The position numbers and the translations under genes were made by a program. Positions 17,288 through 26,512 of a DNA stretch of 64,000 bases are shown in pieces (the first letter of the stretch is position 1; every line of letters begins with the position of its first letter). This DNA comes from G963663735 sp963663735 (GTDB lineage: Bacteria > Acidobacteriota > UBA6911 > RPQK01 > JAPXNP01): NCBI GenBank assembly GCA_963663735.2, contig CAXXHN010000001.1:1922001-1986000 (forward strand), written 5' to 3'. The notes beneath the pieces were generated by a model. That model was given only the letters and a program-made list of their open reading frames with translations, was not told the origin of the DNA and ran no database searches.

Positions 17288-20089
17288 CTATTTCTTCAGC
17301 ATCAGCTCAATTTCTTTTTCAGCGGCCTTATTCCAGCCTAGAAGAACCTTTTCCAACCTGCCGGAATCATCTGTCAGCAGGGAGAGCGGTATCGGGAAAA
17401 GGGAAGACTTGAAGATAGATTCCAGGATCTCCTTATCCACCAGGTAAACTGGATAATTCACTCCAAGGCTTTCAGCAAAAGCCCTCACTCCATCGGGCTT
17501 GTCATCAAGGCTGAGTCCGATCAGTTCAACTCCATTTTTACGGAATTCCGGGTACAGTTTTGCCAATTCCGGCATTTCCCTGCGGCAGGGGCCGCAGAAA
17601 GTAGCCCAGAAATTGATGTAGGCCGGACCGTTCAAAGTGAGTTCCATGGGTGTCGCGGTCCCGTCTTGGTTGAGGCGGCGGACTTTGAGTGCCGGTAGGG
17701 AGGCGCCTTTTTTCAAGGCCAGCATGCTCCAGTTTAATTCCTCTTCGCTGATTGGGTCCGGCAGGCTGAAGCTGTTGTAGGCATAATCCAGGTTTTCCTG
17801 GGAAGCATTAGCCCCTTCAGTGATCTTGAGAGAGCTTCCCGCCTGAACCTGGTCATACCGTTCCTTAATTCCCGAGGGCCAGAGGATTTCAATCCATTCA
17901 GCGGATTGCTCTGAACCCAGACCGATGATAATCCGGCTGTCAGGATGAGACATGAATCCATTTCCTCCAGACTTGACCCTGGTCTGGATCCCTGCCGGGG
18001 TTTTAACTCGAATGACTGTGCCAAAGGCATCTTTCCCGCTTTTGGTGCCTTCGAGTGTCAGCCTGATTGAATTATTGGCCTGCCCGACGTTGTTCCTGAA
18101 AAACAGGTGCCCGTCACCCTGGATTGTTGTCACAAACAGATCCAGATCCCCGTCATTATCAAAGTCAGCCATCACTCCCGATCGTCCGTCCAGGATGGAG
18201 TCAACGCCTGAGATTCCCGAAATGTCTTTGAATTTTACCCCTCCCTGGTTGAGAAAAAGGCCATTTCTTTCATACCCGCTGAAGGAAAAACCTTCCTTGA
18301 AAATCAGCCCCATGTGGCTGTTCTGATAGGAGTCGTTTCCGGCGGATTCTGCTTCGGTCAGAGTAGACGCCACGACGTGGCGCCAAAAGAAGCTTCAGGT
18401 GTCTTTCATCGAATGGCCGCTGACAAATCCGCTGGAAATGTAGATGTCTTCCCATCCGTCATTATCAAAATCCATGAAGATCCCGCCCCATGACCATCCC
18501 AGGGAAAAGGGTCCTGCCGCCTGGGTCATATCGGTGAAGGTTCCGTCCGCGTTTCCCTTGTATAGGTTACTTCCTGCTGAGATCTTACGCAGGATGTTGT
18601 CGTCCGGGCTGGTATCTGGATAGAGGCGGTTGAGGATCCTGTTTCCGGCGGTGGAAGACATGTTGGTGACAAGAATGTCCAGGATTCCATCATTGTTGTA
18701 GTCTGAAAAAGACACTCCCATCCCGTTTCCGGTATCTACCATGCCTAAGGCCCCGGCCCTGTCTTCAAATCTGTTTCCTTGATTAAGGTAAAGTGCATTT
18801 TCCCCGAAATCATTGGCTACATATAGATCCTGCAGCCCGTCTCCGTTCAGGTCGGCAAACTGGGCAGCGTAACTCCACCTCGTATCCCGCACCCCCCAGG
18901 CTTCAGACCGTTCACGGAAGGTCCCGTCCCCCTGATTTATAAAAAGGAGGTTGGGAGTTCCATTGGTGGCCCGGTACCAGGAATTGGGCATTACGAAACC
19001 ATATCGGTTATATCCGGTGACATAGATGTCAGGGAATCCATCATTATTTACATCTCCGGCCACCGCACTGAATCCATGGGCTGGCATTGCTACGCCTGCT
19101 TCCAGTGAAACATCGCGGAACCTTAACTTTCCTTCCGGATTGAGGAGGTTTTCAAATAACATCTGGGAACCGGTTGAAGAAAAATAGAGGTCAGTATCCC
19201 CGTCGTTGTCATAATCAAGCGGAAGAGGTGCTGTCAGGGTGGAATTAGGCGGTATGCCGATATCCCAGCTGACATTTCTGAAGGTTCCATCTCCGAGATT
19301 CATATAAATGTAGTTGTCTTTTATTCCAGTGGCAATTATGTCTATGTAACCATCTCCATCAAGGTCCGCGGCGGCGGCTCCGTGGTAGACAAAATCATCA
19401 TTACCTGGGGTTCCGTAGGATGGAAGGTCCAGGCTCACTCCCGCAGGTTTGCTGATTTCCGAGAAAAGATCCATTTCTGACCGGTAGATATTGACCTCAT
19501 CCATCTCGAGATTAGAAATCTTCCAGCCTTTTTCCAGGCCCCCTGTTGCCTTCATGTGGCCGGTGCCCTTGATCCACAGCCGGTTTTTTTCAGCATCTCT
19601 TCCAACCAGAAAAAATTTAATTCCACACTCTCCAAGCATTGGATTTCCGCCGGGGCTGAAAGTGGACTCCTTGATCTTGAACCGCGCGTCCTCCATTTCT
19701 GAAAAGAGGGCAAGCAACCCAGCCCATGCATCCCTGAAGGTATCTGGATTTGTCACAATCACCTGCTCTGATCGCAATTCTTCGTGGATGCTTCTGATCC
19801 ATTTATACTTTTCGTCATGTTTTCCAGGAGTTGAATCAGGCAATCGCAGTTCAGCTTTTTTTGAAAAATAGGGCATTAGTTCCGGAGCCTGTAGCGATTT
19901 TACCGACCTGGAAAATTCAAGCAGGAAGTTGGCCAGGGATTCAGTCAAATCCTCTGTCTGGACCAGTTTGTCCCGGTCCAGGGCCAGTTTGCCAGGTTCA
20001 TCAGAGGATGAAGCAAAGCCTGCAATGCCAGGGAAAATGGCAATCAGCCCTGCTGTTACGAGTAGTAGTTTTGATTTTTGAATTATCAT
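17288..20089 (-). CDS. FG-GAP/ASPIC/thioredoxin protein with one in-frame UGA: candidate selenoprotein
   Basis: Read as one frame this is a 933-residue exported protein. A signal peptide comes first, then an alpha/beta domain (~40-215), FG-GAP repeats with Ca-binding DxDxDG loops (DLDGDGYID, DYDNDGDTD, DVNNDGFPD, DLNGDGLQD, DYNNDGILD, DFDNDGWED), another pair (DFDNDGDLD) after the UGA, an ASPIC/UnbV domain (~690-760) and a C-terminal TlpA-like thioredoxin domain with CGPC at 832-835. A single TGA (18397-18395) interrupts it at codon 565, inside a well-kept family segment (SGHSMKD-T-UGA-SFFWRHVV). The frame is otherwise open on both sides, and the downstream half has no ribosome binding site. 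A hairpin meeting the bacterial SECIS rules begins 12 bases after the UGA. I recall Cys or acidic residues just before SFFWR in homologues. A nonsense mutation, a sequencing error, or splitting into two genes (17288-18373 and 18395-20089) are the alternatives. The ATG at 20089 was preferred to the TTG at 20095. Confidence 0.65.
18350..18397 (-). promoter_or_regulatory. Putative bacterial SECIS element and recoded UGA
   Basis: In mRNA sense the UGA is followed by 12 bases and then CGCCAC-GUC-GUGGCG, a perfect 6-bp stem with a GUC triloop (18382-18368). The stem is extended by G-C and G.U pairs and a U-U mismatch, and a second arm GCUUC / GAAGC (18393-18389 with 18355-18351) closes the structure. 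The loop starts 18 bases after the UGA and its first bases are G-U. Published bSECIS rules ask for an apical loop 16-37 bases downstream with a G in its first two positions, which this meets. Confidence 0.55.
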
Positions 20090-20134
20090 ATTCAATATTG
20101 CTTTCCACGGGGCAGAATAGGTGTTTATCAGGAT

Positions 20135-20485
20135 TTATCGGTTAATCCTGGACTTGCGGTTACGCCTATACCAGAGGTAGGCGGCTGCTATTATCCAGGC
20201 AGGGAAAACCAGGGTGACAACAGAAATGGCGTGTTTGTCTGCAAGCCCCTGGGGAACAGGCAGAAGTCCAAGTCTGAATTCTTCACGGGAGATGGTTTTG
20301 GTTACAGGCCCCTCATCGTAAAACCCTGCTGCAACCAGGGGATCTGACTGGTCGAGTTTTACTTCGACCTCCTCGACAATTTCATATTTTGTGTAGTAAT
20401 CCCCACCAGTAACCTGCCATAAAAGCAGCACCGCTGCGGTTAAGGCAGTAACGGCGATCATTACAGGCTTGAAATAACTTGTCAT
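20135..20485 (-). CDS. Small membrane protein with two transmembrane helices
   Basis: A 116-residue protein with a hydrophobic helix at ~8-27, a polar segment of about 60 residues (TKYEIVEEVEVKLDQSDPLV), a second helix at ~90-107, and a basic tail (YRRNRKSRINR). This predicts a hairpin with a periplasmic loop and cytoplasmic ends. I recognise no family. It lies 29 bases after yceI and 45 bases before the FG-GAP/thioredoxin gene on the same strand, so the three are probably one operon. GGAGCCTGGA precedes the ATG. Confidence 0.6.
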   Translation of the reverse strand: MTSYFKPVMIAVTALTAAVLLLWQVTGGDYYTKYEIVEEVEVKLDQSDPLVAAGFYDEGPVTKTISREEFRLGLLPVPQGLADKHAISVVTLVFPAWIIAAAYLWYRRNRKSRINR

Positions 20486-20514
20486 TTCCAGGCTCCAGAC
20501 GCGTTTAGGCGTTT

Positions 20515-21183
20515 TTATTGATTATTTTTGGCTTGAGCCGGAGTGATTGTGCTGGCAAAAAGGTTTACTTCAATTTCCAGGATTTCACTTACCTTGACTC
20601 CGATTACCGCCATTCCTTCCGGCCCGGTAATATTAAAATCAGCCAGTTTTACAGGGAAACCGGCCCGAATGGCGAGCAGGTTTCCGGGTAACCTGGTCCT
20701 GGTTCTTTCACTTTCCTCCAGGTAACTGATCCTGGCTTCCATTTTGATCGGCCTGGTGATGCCATGGAGGGTTAATTCTCCTGATACAGTCAGATCAAAG
20801 GTTTTCGAAGAGTCAGTTTGCTTAACCAGTTCGGCCTTGGATACTTTATTTAGTATTAACTTGATATCAGGGTTGGCTTCGGCGTTGAGCCAGCCTGCGG
20901 ACCTCATATGTTCATCGCGAAGGGGTATCCCGGTACTGAGAGAGTTGACCGGGACGGTAAATTCAGCAAATCCGTTTTCCAGCGGTTTGTCAGGGTTGAA
21001 GTTAACGTATCCTGTTACCTGGTTAGTTGTACCAATAATGTCTTCAAGTGGTGCTTCGCTTTTAAAAGTAACGGTATTCCGATTTGCCGGATCCTCAGCT
21101 ATAAATCTCTGTCCTCCTCCAGCTGCCAGTACCGGGACATTGATCAAGATGACAAGCAACAGAGTTCGCGCAAAAATTTTCAT
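20515..21183 (-). CDS. YceI family periplasmic lipid-binding protein
   Basis: A 222-residue protein with a signal peptide cleaved near VLAAGG and a YceI-type beta-barrel lipocalin domain. Recognisable parts are RNTVTFKSEAPLEDI, STGIPLRDEHMRSAGWLNAE (the family RDxHMR...LD/N motif), and SGELTLHGITRPIKME. YceI proteins bind polyisoprenoids or quinone-like lipids in the periplasm. GGAG lies 8-11 bases before the ATG. It leads the operon with the two-helix protein and the UGA-containing thioredoxin-fused protein, which hints at periplasmic redox or lipid-carrier work. Confidence 0.9.
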   Translation of the reverse strand: MKIFARTLLLVILINVPVLAAGGGQRFIAEDPANRNTVTFKSEAPLEDIIGTTNQVTGYVNFNPDKPLENGFAEFTVPVNSLSTGIPLRDEHMRSAGWLNAEANPDIKLILNKVSKAELVKQTDSSKTFDLTVSGELTLHGITRPIKMEARISYLEESERTRTRLPGNLLAIRAGFPVKLADFNITGPEGMAVIGVKVSEILEIEVNLFASTITPAQAKNNQ

Positions 21184-21639
21184 CGTACATATCTCCTTAT
21201 AATTTGCCGGGTTGCCTTTGAAAATGGTTTTTCAGGTTCCGGCAAAAATCTAGAAAGATATATTCAGTTTTTCAATGAAAGGTTCCAGCAAAGAGGTTTA
21301 AATTTTTCAGTTCTCCAGATCAGGCGATGCGGAATGATGGGAAAACGGTTTTGTATTACAGGCCGGAAGCTGTCGGGTATACCTGAGAAATGCGAATTGA
21401 AAAAATATCTGGCAGGCTGGTTTTGCTGGGTGCCCAGATGATAAATGTTGGAGTTTGAGGATATTGGTATTCCAGTTGGACATAGGAGGAATACCGGTTT
21501 GATGAAATGATGGAAGCATCCCGGAAGATTTTATGCAGACTTTTCCGGGATGCTTAAAAAGACCAGGGCGCCATCAGCTCTGTGCAGGTCTTCCATGACG
21601 AGTCGAGGAAGTACCTGATGAAGGCATCCGGTGAAGAAT
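21184..21639. other. Intergenic region between yceI and the TIM-barrel isomerase
   Basis: Aside from the strong hairpin at 21514-21555, nothing clear is seen. The yceI promoter must lie in the left part, but no confident -35/-10 pair was found. Short antisense frames here show no protein character. Confidence 0.4.
21514..21555 (-). terminator. Strong stem-loop downstream of the TIM-barrel isomerase
   Basis: A perfect 13-bp stem (AAGCATCCCGGAA / TTCCGGGATGCTT) with a 16-base loop lies 85 bases past the isomerase stop. No U-tract follows in the leftward direction, so it may act as an mRNA 3' stabiliser or a factor-dependent terminator rather than a classical intrinsic one. Confidence 0.5.
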
Positions 21640-22536
21640 TTACACAGGGATACGAAATGTTTTTTTAACGTATTCCATGTTTTTCCGGGTATCCCCGATA
21701 AGGGCCTTATTCGGAGAACCTGTTTCCAGGACATACCAGCCTTTGTATCCGATCTTGTAGAGCAGTTCAGCTGCTTCGACCCAGGAGAAGCCTTTTTCAC
21801 AGTAATCAGCCATCAGTTTAGGATTGTTTTTAACATGGACCTGATGGATCCATTTCCCCAGCAAGGGAATGTCGACAATAGGGTCACTCCCGTAATGTTT
21901 ACAGTTTGAAGGGTCAAAATAAACGCCGATTGCCGGAGATCCAACTCCCTCCATGATTTTCATCAGGTCAGCACCGGAAAGCGACGATTCGATGGAGATG
22001 ACTACTCCCATTTTTTCAGCTTTTTCTGCCAGAACCTTGAATGAATTGATGATCATGGTTGCTTCAGCTTCATTTGACATGTCGGGGGCATTATCACGGA
22101 AGAAAGGCAGGAGGATGTCATTGGTTCCCAGGTTCCGGGCAACCTCAATGGCATCACAAACACGAGCGACGCCCATGGGATTATTCTTGAATGGTGAGCC
22201 AGGGCCCAGATTTCCAATGGCCAGGGAGCAGATTTGCACACCATAGTCGAGAGCCGCGTCGCGGAATTCCTTCTGCACTTCGAGTGATCGCAGGTGAGGG
22301 CTTCCGTCTTCCGGGTAAAGAATGCTTACCTGAATACCGTCGAGCCCGATCTGGTTTGCTAATTTTATTTTCTCAATAACACCCCGCTGTCCCAGGTCCC
22401 AGTCAGTCATTCCTATCCGCAAGGGTCGCTGCTCCAGGCTGGCTTCCGGCTCCTGGGCTTTCAGTTCCAATCCCATGGCTGCTGCGGTTGCGGCGGCGGT
22501 ACTGACGGACAGGAAGTTTCTTCTTGATGTTTTCAT
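21640..22536 (-). CDS. Tat-exported sugar phosphate isomerase/epimerase-like TIM-barrel protein
   Basis: A 298-residue protein starting at the ATG 22536 behind GGAGAT; a longer frame from TTG 22551 is less likely. A Tat leader (TSRRNFLSVST plus an alanine-rich core) precedes an AP-endonuclease-2/xylose-isomerase-type barrel. Metal or substrate residues expected for the family are visible: Glu in VVISIESSLSG, DPSN with Asp, HQVHVKN with His, and WYVLETGSP with Glu. It sits downstream of the Gfo/Idh gene on the same strand. Related pairs take part in sugar epimerisation and 3-keto-sugar metabolism; its exact substrate is unknown. Confidence 0.85.
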   Translation of the reverse strand: MKTSRRNFLSVSTAAATAAAMGLELKAQEPEASLEQRPLRIGMTDWDLGQRGVIEKIKLANQIGLDGIQVSILYPEDGSPHLRSLEVQKEFRDAALDYGVQICSLAIGNLGPGSPFKNNPMGVARVCDAIEVARNLGTNDILLPFFRDNAPDMSNEAEATMIINSFKVLAEKAEKMGVVISIESSLSGADLMKIMEGVGSPAIGVYFDPSNCKHYGSDPIVDIPLLGKWIHQVHVKNNPKLMADYCEKGFSWVEAAELLYKIGYKGWYVLETGSPNKALIGDTRKNMEYVKKTFRIPV

Positions 22537-22667
22537 AATTTTTATCTCCAATTTCAGCTACAGTGTTTGGCAAAGTCCTTGCCGAGGGAAATGCCGCGGG
22601 CAAGGGGCACCAGGAGATATCTGTCAATTATCGCCTCGTGCCCCCGCATAATCAGGGAAGTGAAGGT

Positions 22668-24092
22668 TTATGCCCCTTCAGGCAGATAGGCTTTTCGGAC
22701 AGGAGGAGTGTCCAGGATTCTGCGCGTGGCAGGATCAAAAGCCATTACCTTACCCTGGCGATAGGACTCTACCCCAAGTTTGATGGCTGTCATGACCTGG
22801 TATCCCCTGAGGACGTTATAAAGTGGTTCCTGACGGGACTGTATGCAGTTTACCCAGTTGTCAACAAGGCCGTCCCCTTCTTCATTTTCAATGATAACTT
22901 CGGTTTTGCCTCCATTTGCCTCCTTGAAGGCTTCCTCGAATTGCCTTTCGGCGGTTACCTTGGCGTAAAGCCTGGGGGCGCGTCTTTGCTGCGGTCCTCT
23001 TGTCTGGTCACCCATGGAGTCTCCGGCCGGGGCCGGGCGGTCCATGAGGATCTCTACGGTTCCCCAGTTTCCATAAACTGTGAGAGGGACAGACTGGGCA
23101 TTGCCCATGCAGGAGATCATATTGATCGAATAATCACCCGGGTATTCAACCATAGTCATATAGGTGTCGGGTACTTCGCGGTCCTTCTGGACATAGATTC
23201 CCCCGGCTCCGGTAACCCTGGTTGGGAATTCGAATCCCAGCATGCTGGACATTGCGCCGAGGCGGTGGTAGAGAAGATCAGTGGCGTTCCCGCCGGAGTA
23301 ATCCCAATATTTCCTCCACCTGAAGTATCTTTCCGCGCTCAATGGACGCTTGGGAGCTGAACCAAGCCACATATCCCAGTCGATATTCCTGGCGCTGAAT
23401 TCGGCATCCGGCCAGGCGGTTCCACCAACTCCCGGGATTGGATAATCCCACATCCCTGTATCCGTATTCCGGTTATAGCTGATCAAACCCCACAGGATTT
23501 TCCCGATTTTTCCGGCCTTGATATAGTCATTGACCAGCCAGTGCAAACGGGTATCTGGGCCTGAACCGCCGACCTGCAGTATTCTTTTGGTTTTTCCCAC
23601 AATCTCTGTGAGTTTCGCGGATTCATCAACAGTATAGGTCATTGGTTTTTCCAGGTAGACATCCTTGCCTGCCTGGCAGGCGGCGCTGGCGATCGGGAAA
23701 TGCCAGTGATCGGGGACTACAACAACTACCGCGTCAATATCCGGACGGGCCAGCACTTCCCGGTAGTCCTTGTATGAGCTGGGAGCTTTGGTCTGTTCCT
23801 GGGCAAATTTCATACGGGGTTCCCAGACATCACAAACGGCGGCAAACTCAATATCATTAAGGCGCGCTTTTCTGGCCTTGAATCGACGGATCAGGCTCTG
23901 GAACTGCATGCCGTTTCCAATGAATCCGATATTGATGCGGTCATTGGCGCCAGATACATTCTGGGTTACGGTGCTCCGGAGTGGAGAAGAGGCTGATGCA
24001 TGAGTAACCATAGACGCAGTTACCACACCCCCGGCTGCACGGCTTAAAAAATCCCTTCGGCTTGGATTTGGGGACTTTGGCTGTTCTGTCAT
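22668..24092 (-). CDS. Tat-exported Gfo/Idh/MocA family oxidoreductase
   Basis: A 474-residue protein with a Tat leader (NPSRRDFLSRAAGGVV). The Rossmann fold begins at INIGFIGNGMQFQSLI. The catalytic EKP motif (VYLEKPMTY), which follows VVVVPDHWHFPIA, is intact, and the C-terminal substrate domain carries a dense Trp/Tyr-rich region (WDMWLGSAPKRPLSAERYFR), typical of the GH109-like and exported Gfo/Idh clades. The Tat route suits a protein that folds around NAD(P) before export. The likely role is reversible oxidation of a sugar or glycoside, possibly at C3. AAGGAG precedes the ATG. It lies between two TIM-barrel isomerase genes. Confidence 0.9.
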   Translation of the reverse strand: MTEQPKSPNPSRRDFLSRAAGGVVTASMVTHASASSPLRSTVTQNVSGANDRINIGFIGNGMQFQSLIRRFKARKARLNDIEFAAVCDVWEPRMKFAQEQTKAPSSYKDYREVLARPDIDAVVVVVPDHWHFPIASAACQAGKDVYLEKPMTYTVDESAKLTEIVGKTKRILQVGGSGPDTRLHWLVNDYIKAGKIGKILWGLISYNRNTDTGMWDYPIPGVGGTAWPDAEFSARNIDWDMWLGSAPKRPLSAERYFRWRKYWDYSGGNATDLLYHRLGAMSSMLGFEFPTRVTGAGGIYVQKDREVPDTYMTMVEYPGDYSINMISCMGNAQSVPLTVYGNWGTVEILMDRPAPAGDSMGDQTRGPQQRRAPRLYAKVTAERQFEEAFKEANGGKTEVIIENEEGDGLVDNWVNCIQSRQEPLYNVLRGYQVMTAIKLGVESYRQGKVMAFDPATRRILDTPPVRKAYLPEGA

Positions 24093-24189
24093 TTTAAACT
24101 CCTTTATAAATAATTAATAAAAACTCTGGTCCCAGGCGATTTTATCGGCTGCAAGTCATTATCTCCCGGAAATTCACATTTAACTGTTA

Positions 24190-25056
24190 TCAGAAGAGGT
24201 ATTTTTTCAGTAGTTCCCTGCCTTGTGCGATTGCTTCCCTTCCGCTTGATTCTATTCCATACCAGCCCCGGTAACCGGCGTCCTGGCACATCTTGATCAT
24301 TTTGGCTGTTTCTTCTTCGGTCGGTTGGTTTCTATAGGACATTCCCCCTGCCCAGGGAAGCATCTTTTCCAGATAGCCTACGTTATCGAATTCCGCGCTT
24401 GGACTTCTCCAGTCCGGGTAGGATCCGAAATAGAGGTTATTTACCTTCTTCATCAGGGCTACCATCCATTCGGCATCGTTTGAGACACCACCATGGTTTT
24501 CAATAACAATACTGATTCCGGCCGGAATGGAGTATTCGAGCATCATGTTATAGGTTTCAGCCGCCCATTTGAGAGCTTCATCCTTGGGAGGATTTTCAGG
24601 GCCGCGACAATTGGTTCGAATGGCGTGACAACCAAGAAAATTAGCGATGTCGATCCATTTCCGATGGTTGATTACCGTCTGTTTGCGTTCTTCCTTGGAG
24701 GGAGTGCAAGTCTCTCCTTCAGAATCAACCATAATCAGGACCATTTTAACTCCCTGGTCATCAGCGTTCTTCTTTAGACGGTTGAGATAGCTGGCGGTCG
24801 GAACTTCGAACAACTGATTAACAAATTCAATACCGTTAAGGCCAAAATCTTCGCGGGCTACCCGTGGGAAATCCAGGGTTTTCCATTTCCCCTCCCGGAT
24901 TTCATTGACCAGGGCCCACTGGGCCAGGGAGATATCGTCTTTGGTAGCTCTGGGAGTCGCGGAAAGGGTGCTGTTTTTCATGGAAGCAGCTGCTGCTATA
25001 CTCCCTCCGATTACCAGAGACTGGGTGAAAAAACTGCGGCGGGATAACTCGTTCAT
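24190..25056 (-). CDS. Tat-exported sugar phosphate isomerase/epimerase-like TIM-barrel protein
   Basis: A 288-residue protein; the start at ATG 25056 is supported by AAGGAGAA just upstream, the frame itself running on to 25218. The Tat-like leader (LSRRSFFTQSLVIGGS) is followed by an AP-endonuclease-2 type barrel. Seen: FGLNGIEFVNQLF, VLIMVDSEGE, the metal Glu in ISIVIENHGGVS, and WYGIESSGRE near the end. It is only distantly similar to the isomerase at 21640, so the two probably handle different intermediates. It is the first gene of the minus-strand isomerase-dehydrogenase-isomerase set. Confidence 0.85.
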   Translation of the reverse strand: MNELSRRSFFTQSLVIGGSIAAAASMKNSTLSATPRATKDDISLAQWALVNEIREGKWKTLDFPRVAREDFGLNGIEFVNQLFEVPTASYLNRLKKNADDQGVKMVLIMVDSEGETCTPSKEERKQTVINHRKWIDIANFLGCHAIRTNCRGPENPPKDEALKWAAETYNMMLEYSIPAGISIVIENHGGVSNDAEWMVALMKKVNNLYFGSYPDWRSPSAEFDNVGYLEKMLPWAGGMSYRNQPTEEETAKMIKMCQDAGYRGWYGIESSGREAIAQGRELLKKYLF

Positions 25057-25416
25057 CTTATTCTCCTTCATGCCGAAACAGCTGTTCTGTCGGCAATTAC
25101 TGCGATTGTTGAATGCAGCCCTGATCACAGGCCCATACTCCTTTGAGGCGTAATGGATAACACTAATTTCTTCAGGCTCTTTTGACCAGATTATATGTTT
25201 CAGAAATGCGAGGGGCAATCATTATTTTTATCAGACAAATCAATATAAGGATATCTGGAGCAAGCTGGTTCCGGCCTGGCCCTGTATGCTTCCACCTGAG
25301 AGGATCCTGGTTTTGTCCGGGATTTGCTTGAGGGTCGGCCGGTTAAATTTAACTGGCATGAATCAGGGTGACCGAATCTGGCCGAACCCTTGATTCCTGC
25401 CGGCTGAATGGCTGAC
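25057..25416. other. Intergenic region between PIG-L deacetylase and isomerase genes
   Basis: About 360 bases with no ribosome binding site-associated frame. The in-frame extension of the isomerase gene across 25057-25218 has no start signal. The region probably contains the isomerase promoter; no structure stood out. Confidence 0.35.
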
Positions 25417-26310
25417 TTAAAATGACATTGAACTCCTGACTCTCCTGAATTTTTCCCAGATTTTTCCGTCAGTCTCTTTTTTCGTGGCGGCGGCTCTGCG
25501 GAGAGCCATGTCTTCAGGGTCCATCTGGGGACCGGTATACTTGGCATTTCCTTTTCCGTGCTGGCTGGTGTGTTTGGTGTAAGCTTCAGCTCTCAATTCA
25601 GCCAAATCGGTAACATCAACCTGGAAATTCGGTTCAGCAGCTCCTCCCCGAAAAAAGAAGTCAACCACAGTAAATGGCTGCAGGTTTTCATTGATCAGGT
25701 GATGGGGAAAATAGAGATGATAGGCAGCTGCGCGTGCGGCATCCAGCGCAACTTTGGCCGCCATGCGATGGTCGGTTTTATGCCAGCTGACAACCTTGTC
25801 TCCAGGATCAAAACACATTACGCCGTCAGGTCTGTATTTTCTTACCAACCTGCAGACTTTTTCAACCAGTTCCTTTTCCGGAACATATTCCAGCATCCCG
25901 TCATCATATCCTAGAAACAGGATATTCTCCTCCGGGATACCGAGGACTTTGTTCGCGTCAATGTCCTCTTGCCTTCTGATTCTGGCGAGTCTTTCGGCTG
26001 TCATTTCAAGATCCCTTGATCCTTTATTTCCGCTGGTCAGAAAGACCAGGATAACGGTATTTCCGTTTTGTACCAGTCTGGCCATTGTTCCAGAAGAGCT
26101 TAGTTCGTCGTCGGGATGAGCCCAGATACCCATGAGAGTTTTATTTCTCCAGTCTTCGATTTTATCTGGATTCATTTCGCGGGTCTGGCTTCTGTCCGCC
26201 ACTACTCTTGGGCCTTGACTGGCAGGCTGGGCCAGGGCGGATGAGGGTACTACAACTGACAGCATCATTATTACAAAAACAACAAGTAAAAGTTTTTTGT
26301 TTTTCATCAT
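25417..26310 (-). CDS. Exported PIG-L (LmbE-like) N-deacetylase
   Basis: A 297-residue protein with a signal peptide cleaved near SALAQP. The zinc motif AHPDDE is present in GIWAHPDDELSSSG, and the second motif HKTDHRMAAK supplies the further His/Asp ligands (HxxDH). PIG-L enzymes are Zn-dependent deacetylases of N-acetylglucosamine-containing substrates or similar amides. Secretion suggests action on extracellular or periplasmic amino-sugar compounds. A Shine-Dalgarno (TGGAGAAAA) precedes the tandem ATG codons. It lies between exported sugar enzymes on the same strand but has its own spacing. Confidence 0.9.
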   Translation of the reverse strand: MMKNKKLLLVVFVIMMLSVVVPSSALAQPASQGPRVVADRSQTREMNPDKIEDWRNKTLMGIWAHPDDELSSSGTMARLVQNGNTVILVFLTSGNKGSRDLEMTAERLARIRRQEDIDANKVLGIPEENILFLGYDDGMLEYVPEKELVEKVCRLVRKYRPDGVMCFDPGDKVVSWHKTDHRMAAKVALDAARAAAYHLYFPHHLINENLQPFTVVDFFFRGGAAEPNFQVDVTDLAELRAEAYTKHTSQHGKGNAKYTGPQMDPEDMALRRAAATKKETDGKIWEKFRRVRSSMSF

Positions 26311-26512
26311 TTTTTCTCCAGGAATAATTTTTCTAAATCGCTCATAATCACTTCATTGATAAAGGTGAACAGTTTCGGAATTCTCCTTTTCTGCACCCTT
26401 CTCAATCACGTTTTCCAATGTTTAGCACTGCATGTATGGAACTGCATTACTCATTATCCCGTTTGACCATGCCCGGCACCGGTGATTTCTTTTTTCAACA
26501 ATTCCAGACTGG

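Noticed and set aside
18395..18397. Treating the two halves of the FG-GAP/thioredoxin protein as separate genes
   Set aside because: Both lie in the same frame with conserved sequence continuing across the TGA, and the second half has no ribosome binding site. It remains the fallback if selenocysteine is excluded.
22563..23360. Long plus-strand frame of 265 codons opposite the Gfo/Idh gene
   Set aside because: It is antisense to a clearly identified enzyme gene, and its translation has no family character.
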